Below, in pieces: positions 56,861 to 64,000 of a stretch of 64,000 nucleotides of DNA (position 1 is its first letter; every line of letters starts with the position of its first letter). Below the pieces are notes generated by a model, which worked only from the letters and a program-made list of their open reading frames with translations, did not search any database and had not been told where the DNA came from. The stretch comes from Rutpela maculata (lineage: Eukaryota; Arthropoda; Insecta; Coleoptera; Cerambycidae): positions 43,185,923-43,249,922 of the forward strand of contig OW386293.2 in assembly GCA_936432065.2 (NCBI GenBank), in the 5' to 3' direction. A program made the position numbers and the translations under genes.

Positions 56861-59116
56861 CAGGGTGTCCCGAATTGCATAGGCCAAACTTCACTAAGCA
56901 ATATAACTTTTCAAAATAAGAAAAAAAGTTCCTATAAACATGGGTCGGGAAGTGCTTAGTTTCCGAGATACAGGGTGTTCAAGTAATTCTCCTGAAAATG
57001 TCTTTTTATGAATATTTTCGAAACGTCTAAAGATAAACAAATGATAATTTACACAGGAATTTAACTTTTTAAGACAAAATGACAACTATGTACGAAAATC
57101 ATTCAGGAGCGGGCGAAACTGGGGGGGGGCTAGTTATAATTTAGCCCCAACTTTATTGTGCGACACTTTTACATTAATTTATGAGCAGAACATAAAAATT
57201 TGAAGTTTTCTACACAAAGAAAGTCTCTTGTGTTTTTTCTCTACAATGATCAGTTTTTGAGTAAATCTTATCTGAACTTTATTCGGGAATAGTTTTTTAT
57301 GAATATTTTAGCAGAACAGAAAAAACAATGACAGCAAAACAAAATTTGATTACATTGTTTTTTATTAGATAACAATGAATTAGATTAAAGTAAGGTAAAT
57401 TATAAATTACTAGAGTTGTTCAAAGTGCATTCCACCAGCATCAACACATTTCTGACATCTGCGCCGTACAGAGTGTGTAGCTTTACGAATGAAAACTGGA
57501 TTAGCCCGCAAATTTTCACATTCTTCGAGAATTCTTTCTATTAACTCTTCTCTTGTGTTTACAGGGTTTGCGTAGACTTTGTCCTTTAAATAGCCCCAGA
57601 CAAAAAAATCAACTGGAGTTAAATCCGGTGAACGGGGTGGCCAGGCTCTTACACCTAATCGACCGATCCACCGTTCAGGATAATTATTGTTTACCCACAA
57701 ACGGTTCTCAACAGCAAAATGTGCAGGAGCTCCGTCCATTTGAAACCAGCATTCATTTCTTAAGTTAAGAGGAATATCCTCGAGATATTGAAAAAAATGG
57801 TTATTCAAAAGATCATTAAATAATGAGCCATTTAAACGGGGAGGAAGCATATAGGGCCTACAAAAAGTCCCATTTATAACACCACACCATACATTAACGC
57901 TAAACTCCCGTTGAAACGTCTTAGGGCGAATTATATGAGGATTCCGATGAGCCCAGATTCTTAAATTATTAAAATTAACCGATCCATTATGGTTAAAGGT
58001 AGCTTCATCAGTCCAAATAATTTTACTTCCGAAATCGAGATCTTGTTTCATGACATTTATAAACCAATTACAAAAATTGATACGACTTTCGGGATCACCT
58101 AGTTGAAGGCTTTGGACTGGCTGCATTCGAAAAGCTTTTCTGTGGTCTTTTTTCAGAATTCGAAAAACTTTGTTTTTAGAAACAAGCACAGCTTGCGCAC
58201 GCAGTTGTTGGACCGATCTTCTGATACTTAATTTATTATTATTGTCAAATTTGGCCAAAATTATGTTTTTAAATAGCCCATTTCGCTGTTCTTCATTTCT
58301 TGGTTCTTTTTTAAGTCCAACATTTCTAAATTCTAGGTGGGTTCGAATAAAAACATCTTTAGATGGTTTCCTTCTATTAGGAAATCTTCTACGATATTCG
58401 CGTACCGCGGCATTCGCGTTTCCATTACAATATCCATAAATAAAATGAATATCCGCGTACTCCACATTACTAAACATGACCATTTTTTACTTTTCAATAG
58501 AACACTTTTTCCAAAAGGAAATAATAAAACTACAGAACAATGAACTACAGAAAACAAAAAAAACAACAATGTCATTATTGTCATTCTGGCATTGCATGCT
58601 AGATTATTTTTCATTTGTTACAAACGTTACAATCAAGGCACACTCCTGCATACCAGGAATGCTGGTAATAATGGTTACTAATTAATAAAGTTCAGATAAG
58701 ATTTACAAAAAACTGATAATTTTAGAGAAAAAACACAAGAGACTTTCTTGGTGTAGAAAACTTCATATTTTTAAGTTCTGCTCATAAATTAATGTAAAAG
58801 TGTCACATAATAAAGTTGGGGCTAAATTATACCTAGCCCCCCCCCCCAGTTTCACCCGCTCCTGAATGATTTTCGTACATAGTTGTCATTTTGTCTTAAA
58901 AAGCATAAAAATTTAAATTCCTGTGTAAATTATCATTTGTTTATCTTTAGACGTTTCGAAAATATTCATAAAAAAATATTTTTAGGGGAATTACTTGAAC
59001 ACCCTGTATCTCGGAAACTAAGCACTTCCCTACCCATGTTTATAGGAACTTTTTTTCTTATTTTGAAAAGTTGTATTGCTTAGTGAAGTTTGGCCTATGC
59101 AATTCGGGACACCCTG
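56861..59116 (-). mobile_element. DD41D (rosa-like) mariner, apparently complete
   Basis: 2256 bp with TA on both sides (56859-56860, 59117-59118). Terminal inverted repeats are very long: 56861-57282 against 58684-59116, starting CAGGGTGTCCCGAATTGCAT. The tip motif recurs inside each TIR (ACAGGGTGTTC at about 56981 and its complement near 58998). The centre holds one uninterrupted transposase gene on the minus strand. Arms differ at scattered positions and in a G/C homopolymer. Possibly autonomous. Confidence 0.92.
57410..58483 (-). CDS. Mariner transposase, DD41D type
   Basis: 357-codon intact gene. It would bind the TIRs and cut and paste the element at TA sites. The N-terminus has a helix-turn-helix-like region (VREYRRRFPNRRKPSKDVFIRTH trimmed: the key part is YRRRFPNRRKPS), followed by a second DNA-binding half with RSVQQLRAQAVLVSKNKVF. 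The catalytic core shows WTDEATFNHNGSVN (first Asp), FQMDGAPAHF (second Asp) and RSPDLTPVDFFVWGYLKDK (third Asp). There are 41 residues between the second and third, hence DD41D. The start ATG is at 58483; a second ATG lies two codons on. Length is typical for mariners (340-370). No stop or shift, so it may be active. Confidence 0.93.
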   Translation of the reverse strand: MVMFSNVEYADIHFIYGYCNGNANAAVREYRRRFPNRRKPSKDVFIRTHLEFRNVGLKKEPRNEEQRNGLFKNIILAKFDNNNKLSIRRSVQQLRAQAVLVSKNKVFRILKKDHRKAFRMQPVQSLQLGDPESRINFCNWFINVMKQDLDFGSKIIWTDEATFNHNGSVNFNNLRIWAHRNPHIIRPKTFQREFSVNVWCGVINGTFCRPYMLPPRLNGSLFNDLLNNHFFQYLEDIPLNLRNECWFQMDGAPAHFAVENRLWVNNNYPERWIGRLGVRAWPPRSPDLTPVDFFVWGYLKDKVYANPVNTREELIERILEECENLRANPVFIRKATHSVRRRCQKCVDAGGMHFEQL

Positions 59117-59630
59117 TATATAAGTATATTTTTCCCATCAATCCTTTGCTTGAATTATTTAACACAAAAAAGCATCGGAAAGCTACAATTTCCATCTTTT
59201 AAATGAACCAACACCCATATAGATTAAACAAATTCTGATTTAGAGACATGTAATTCAGTGCGTCGGTGTCACAGTCATGCGTATTCAAACGTGAGCACGC
59301 ATGGATCCCACTCCAAGTTTTAATGCTACGCTTGAAAACCGTAGCATTAGAAATAAATTTGTTAGGACATTTTTTTGTTCATGAGTACGTGATATATCCA
59401 TATGTATTTTTTATTTTTTCCTAGCGTCACTTAATTTCAAAATTTTGAAAAAATGAGTGAAAATTTTTTTCACTTTTTTTTTGTTCTGCATCCGAGTGAA
59501 ATGTAAACTTTTCAGGATATTATTCTATACACTTTCACGAACTCATTAAAAAAAAAAAATTATTAAGTTTGCAATTTTTTGTGGGTAATACCTTCTTCGA
59601 CTGGGCTAGAAGTTATCACTTAAAGACTAT

Positions 59631-60299
59631 ATTTTCAAAATTTTACTCTCTTAGAGTTTTAATTTTTTTTTTTTTTGAAAAATGATGGCATCTTCTCGCT
59701 ACAAATTAGCAAGCCACCCTCTTAACTTAATTCATATGGCAATATTTCTAGTTACTGTAAGTACTACTAACCTTATCTTACCTTTCAATCTGATATAAGA
59801 GTAAAAAATGTAAACAACTGTTGAATTTAATAACAGTAAAATAAATATTGTCGGCATACTTTCTATTATATTTGAACTGTTAGTTCAATAGGCATCAAAT
59901 TCCGTAAGACTCCACTGCAACTTTACTCATTATTAGTTTTTGCAAGTGACCCCACAACCCAACACCAACGCGTTTTACACCGCAGCGAATTATCCATTTA
60001 CTTGCGGCTCTCTAAGATTAATTACCATAGTTTAATTCAAATACAAGAGCAAAGCCGAAGTCTGCGTTAACCCTAACGTAATCAGACTGTAAATAAATTC
60101 AATAATCCTTTCAGAAAATGGCAAATATTTACTCTGCTCCCTCTCGTCCTATGCGAAACTAAGTGAAATCGAGTAAATTTGCAAAACAACGTTACTTAAT
60201 CTAGTATACAAAATTTAGCTGCAGGGAATTCCATGGAAATAATTTGAATTTAAATCAAGACGGGTTTATCATTATTAGGGCAAAGTTGTATTGCTGCGG
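59631..60299. other. Spacer, nothing recognised
   Basis: AT-rich, no supported feature. Confidence 0.4.
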
Positions 60300-60590
60300 G
60301 GGACTATATTATAGCCCGGTGCTACTCTCAGCCATTCTGAACGATTACCACCAAGAATTCTGTATTAGTTACCCTACCACAAAATAGCACTTCCAGGTTG
60401 GTGAAATAGTCACAACAAAATTCAATCAAGGTCTATTAACATGGTTTGTTTCCTTAAATCTCGAGAAAGCCTTCGACAAAGTATGACATCGTCGACTGCT
60501 ATATAATCTCCATGTTGTTTCAACTGACACTAAATATTTAATAATAGTTATAAGAAAATCTATATCCCTTCAATAATAGTATCCGTATCT
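60300..60590 (+). pseudogene. Jockey-type RT fragment
   Basis: The plus strand reads VGEIVTTKFNQGLLTWFVSL then NLEKAFDKV, a stop, HRRLLYNL. This lines up with VGEIATTNFNRGLLTGFVAL and DLEKAFDKVWHPGLLYKL in the intact ORF2 at 35367-38051, so it is a relic of the same LINE family. The upstream part (HQEFCISYPTTK) is also alignable with a stop. The tryptophan codon is a TGA here, and the first catalytic Asp is Asn. Only about 95 codons survive. Confidence 0.72.
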
Positions 60591-61699
60591 AAGTTTTCAA
60601 CTTGGAATTAGTCGATATATCGGATAAGAAAATAAACGAGGTTATTTCCACTTGTCGACGTTTCGAGTAAAATTTTATTCTTCCTCACGACTTTTGTTTC
60701 ACTAAAACAACTACTATTCTAGCTAATACTGACGAAGTATTGAATTACATGATAGGATTCTTAACATTTTAAAGCAGAAAATATATTGAAAATACTTAAA
60801 TCGTTTATTCAAATTTAGTCATTCACACTTTTTTATTTAATAAGTGTGATTTGCAAAATACCTAAATAATATTCTTTAATCATGATAAAAGCAAATAAAT
60901 AAAACATAATTAACTGAAACTAATGTGTTTGCGTACGTATATTTTTCCCCGTCTCCTTCAATTCGACAACTCGAAATAGAATGTAACGTTAACAAGCTAA
61001 AAACTACATTTTGATATACTTTTTATCCCTGTTGGGATGATTCAGTACCTTTTCAGCAGCGACCCTCTGCTGGATGACTCAGTACATTTTGACATGTTTT
61101 ATTTTTCTTCTTTTTTTCTCTTTGCCTTGACTAAAGTAAAGGCTACCTACATTTTGAAATACAGAAAGGGCATCGGTTATATTGTTATTTAGTAAATGAA
61201 AATCGGTCAAATATTTATAGAAATATAATTTTCCCCGGTATGATCTTCATTTGTTTTTATTTGGACAGCTACAGATAATTTCGTGTATTACCAAAATAGA
61301 GACTTTTCGGAGAAGGCACGGTATCAAAATCTGTTTCATAGTAAAGCCAGTTTTATTTTTTATTCGTACGTTTCTTTTACAATGGGTGCAATGTAGGAAT
61401 TGAAAACAATGTTTCCACACACCTCAATCCTTTATCAAATTTTAATTTCATCGTACAGGTAAAGATTATAAGTAAATTCTTAAATTAATACCATTACTTA
61501 ACCAAATAATGAAATGAATTATGATATTTTAAATATAACATTACATTTTTTTTGCATCTATATCGCACGGAGAATTTATCAATTTGTAATATTTTTTTAA
61601 ATAATTCTATGGACAATTATATATTATTTATATTATTATTACTTAATTTAAAAAAATTTCACTCAAGAATATAGCAATAGAAAATTATAAAATGCAGAA
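60591..61699. other. AT-rich spacer, nothing recognised
   Basis: Contains two GATGAYTCAGTAC motifs about 42 bp apart (61037, 61073) but no gene or element end. Confidence 0.4.
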
Positions 61700-62620
61700 A
61701 CATCAGCGGAGTGATTTCAGATTTACGATTTTATTTTCAGGCGGACTGCCACTCTGATATATCGGACGTGGTCATGCATCTTTGTAAATAACTCGTTTAT
61801 TTTTCATTTTTCGAAAAAACTCTATTTCAGATTTTTTGTCCAAAAAGATCCGTGGCTTATACCGGTTATAGAGATTGATCGACGGAATACTTAATTTTCG
61901 ATTTTTATTAGGAAACTGTTCGGTATTTGTAGAATTTATAAAAAAAAATCAAGTTTTCCAGGATTTGTAGATTCGCTTTTGTTTTGTCAAATTTCTCACA
62001 AACGTTACCTAATAGACTTAATCGAGCCCTACAATCGCCATTTTTTAAAATCAAAACCGTTCGGGAGTTATTAATTTCTTTGGAAAATCATACTGGGCCT
62101 TGGAAAAATACTTACGGTCAACGGATTCGGGCCGCCAGCAATAGGCTTCATTTGTGGCCGTGTACCTTCGATCCCACCAAGTCTCATCGAAATCGATTTA
62201 TATCCTGGACAGTTATCGTGCTTCCTAGCCCGATTTCGAGAAAACCAGTTTATCGCAAAAAAAATTCAATTTCCATTTGTTTTTCGACATTGTTTCCGGT
62301 ATATTTATCTGTAGATCGTTGCCAGCAGCACCATCTCTTTTTTGAAATATCTCGATCCGACTGCCCGTTACCGAGTTATTCAATTTCTCCCGAAAAACTT
62401 GAAACGTCTATATCGGGTACTTCCGGTTTTCGAACGGAGCCGAGCTTCCAGCGTTAAGGTTTTCTAAAGGTCTACTATTAACCACCCAAGTTTCATCGAA
62501 ATCCGAAAACGGTTTAGGGGGGCTGAGCGTGACAGACAGACAGACGACAGAAAGACCGACAGACCGACTGACCGACGGACGGAATTTTCTAAATTCGCTC
62601 TCGAGTCGATAAATATGACT
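61700..62620 (+). repeat. Probable non-coding dispersed repeat
   Basis: GC-richer than its flanks, with the phrase CCAAGTTTCATCGAAATCCG at about 62490 followed by a GACAGACAGACAGACGACAG run, the same style of ending as at 205-590. The 157-codon frame at 61984-62457 begins with TTG in the track's sense and shows no domain; I treat it as a chance frame in a repeat. Both ends are uncertain. Confidence 0.45.
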
Positions 62621-62646
62621 TTTTTTTCAAAATGTAGTAACAAGGA

Positions 62647-63245
62647 AAGTGCTTCGTATAAGTATAACCTACATCAATATTTATACGAAAATGATTCAGA
62701 TCGAAGATTAGTTTATTGAAATTGGTTATTACGTAAACAAGTTGACGACAATAACTTTCTTTCCAAAATTTTGTTCACCGACGAGAAAAGATTTACCAAT
62801 AATGATATGTTCAACCGAAACAACTTGCCGTACTGGGTTCAAGAAAATCCGATATTATTAAGGCAAGGACGTTCACAAGACAGGTTCGGTTTTAACGTTT
62901 GGGCTGGGATAATTGGAAACAGAATTATTGGTCCCATATTTTTTATGGTTCTTTAACTGGTGATAGATATCTTGAATTCCTCCAAAATGAAACCCAAAAT
63001 AAAATTAACAAACTATCCCAGGATTTAAAAAATAATATGTACTTTCGGGGACCATCAGACAATGCCCATATCCTTCGCGATTACCTAAATGAAACCTACG
63101 AAGAATGGTGGATTGGCACCAATGGTCCAGTTAGGTTGCCATCTGGTTGCCGTATTTGCGAGGATATCTTAAAAATAAAGTTTACTCCATACCACCAATA
63201 ACATTAGAAGACTTGCGTAATAGAGTAACACAAGCATTCTGAGAT
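62647..63245 (+). pseudogene. Mariner-like transposase, second family
   Basis: Decayed transposase related to, but distinct from, the one at 57410-58483. It reads YNLHQYLYENDSDRRLVY, NWLLRKQVDDNNFLSKILFTDEKRF (first Asp), MFNRNNLPYWVQENP, RFGFNVWAGIIGNRIIGPIF, then shifted GSLTGDRYLEFLQNE, GPSDNAHILRDYL (second Asp), WWIGTNGPVRLPSG, then shifted GYLKNKVYSIPP and LEDLRNRVTQAF. The stretch that should hold the third catalytic residue is deleted between PVRLPSGC and GYLKNK. Multiple frame changes; dead. Confidence 0.75.
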
Positions 63246-63344
63246 ATTTCGAACGATGAGTTAAGAAATGTTGATGGGTGTACTTTAAATAAGACACAAC
63301 TTTGTATTGCGAAGAACAGGAATCATTTTGAACACATAATAGGA

Positions 63345-64000
63345 GTTGATTTGCCTTGCCTGCTATACGCTGATGACCTAAAAGTATTCACGGTTATTAA
63401 CAATATTGATGATTGCTTTAAACTTCAAACTTGTCTTAATAAAGTAAATAACTGTACAATAAATTGTACTTGAATGCTAACAAGTGCAACGTGCTGTCCT
63501 TTTCATTAAAAACATCACAAATTGCTTTTGATTACCACTTGGATAATGTCATACTTCAGAGACCCACAGTGTTTCGTGACCTCGGCGTAATTTTTTTTTT
63601 AAGTTAACTTTTTTATCATTTTTTTGAATTTGAGTTCGTGGAACTTTGCCTCGGTTTCGTTAAGCTATCTTTTACTCCTCATATCGACACCATTATCTCT
63701 GAAGCCTTTAAGAGCCTTGGATTCATAGTTCGCACTAGTCGTGAATTCACTAATACTGATACATTGAAAATTCTGTACCAATCATTTGTCAGATCGAAAC
63801 TCGAGTATGCATCACTTATTTGGTGTCCTAGCTATGATGTACACAAAAACAACCTAGAAGCTGTGCAGCGTAGATTTGTTAAATTACTCCGGCTCAAATC
63901 TGATGGTACCTACCCTATTATTGGTTTACCGCAGAAAGATCTGCTTGAAAGGTTTTCTATGTCTACTCTTGAAGACAGGCGAATCTATCTCTCTCAAGTA
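63345..64000 (+). pseudogene. LINE RT fragment, runs off window
   Basis: Plus-strand non-LTR RT: LLYADDLKVFTVINNIDDCFKLQ (catalytic YADD, 63360 onward), then in another frame LNANKCNVLSFSL and RPTVFRDLGVIFF. After a T-run and broken stretch it continues FTPHIDTIISEAFKSLGF, YQSFVRSKLEYASLIWCP and VQRRFVKLLRLK to the window end, open to 64000. Order matches the RT palm and C-terminal part of a LINE. The clade is uncertain; it is not the same family as the Jockey at 35-40 kb. Confidence 0.78.

Larger units (their letters stand above)
55920..59630. repeat. Family R copy 2 with inverted ends
   Basis: The left part (about 55963-56690) matches the family R copy at 30511-31227. The right part (about 59330-59581) is the inverse of the left end: GCATCCGAGTGAAATGTAAA mirrors TTTACATTCCGCTCGGATGC, and GTTTGCAATTTTTTGTGGG mirrors ACAAAAACTTGCAAAC. 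So R looks like a TIR element with ends of 200 bp or more, and its interior received the mariner at 56861-59116. Weak similarity extends to about 55920 and 59630. Confidence 0.65.

Noticed and set aside
61984..62457. 157-codon open frame
   Set aside because: Non-ATG start, no domain, irregular composition, and it lies in a repeat with a CAGACA-type tail.

Overview
This is a piece of an AT-rich animal genome, most likely an insect. I find no host gene, tRNA, rRNA or CRISPR array. All recognisable coding sequence belongs to transposable elements, and the rest is inverted repeats, satellite-like DNA and AT-rich spacer. The arthropod assignment is inferred from the mix of elements: a Jockey-clade LINE, CR1-like LINE remains, a DIRS1-like tyrosine-recombinase element, a Ty1/copia element primed from the initiator-tRNA interior as in Drosophila copia, and DD41D (rosa-like) mariners. 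I cannot name an order or species.

Layout. 0-8 kb is mostly featureless spacer with small palindromes and short dispersed repeats. 8.07-10.69 kb is a non-coding terminal-inverted-repeat (TIR) element. 12.0-13.9 kb is a degenerate tandem array of about 19 units. 14.93-22.2 kb is a CR1-like LINE on the minus strand, split by a DIRS element (17.1-21.6 kb). 22.24-22.98 kb is a compact TIR element with a perfect 8-bp target duplication. 24-28 kb holds broken coding fragments. 28.0-29.6, 31.2-33.3 and 49.1-51.0 kb are large foldbacks. 34.38-40.96 kb is a TIR element carrying a 5.4-kb Jockey-type LINE whose second ORF (894 codons) is intact. 42.68-48.49 kb is a three-level nest: a MITE with a TAA duplication, a 4.9-kb copia element inside it, and two further MITEs inside the copia. 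51.84-55.21 kb is a foldback built of about 12 subterminal repeats, holding a 1.95-kb solo LTR. 55.9-59.6 kb is a long-TIR repeat holding a 2.26-kb mariner with an intact 357-codon DD41D transposase and TIRs of about 425 bp. 60.3-64.0 kb holds decayed LINE and transposase fragments.

The window reads as a dated stack of insertions. Several junctions can be resolved to the base from target duplications or from the reading frame interrupted: ATTATA at both DIRS ends, a 15-bp duplication for the Jockey, CTGTG for copia, TA and TAGGCCAG for the MITEs inside copia, TCAG for the solo LTR, TA for mariner. The elements with the best coding or terminal integrity, and so perhaps the youngest, are the mariner at 56.9-59.1 kb, the Jockey at 34.9-40.4 kb and the 742-bp element at 22.24 kb. 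I see no new enzymatic system. The most unusual items are the foldbacks with shared termini, the subterminal-repeat element, and a Jockey-like LINE that appears to end without poly(A).
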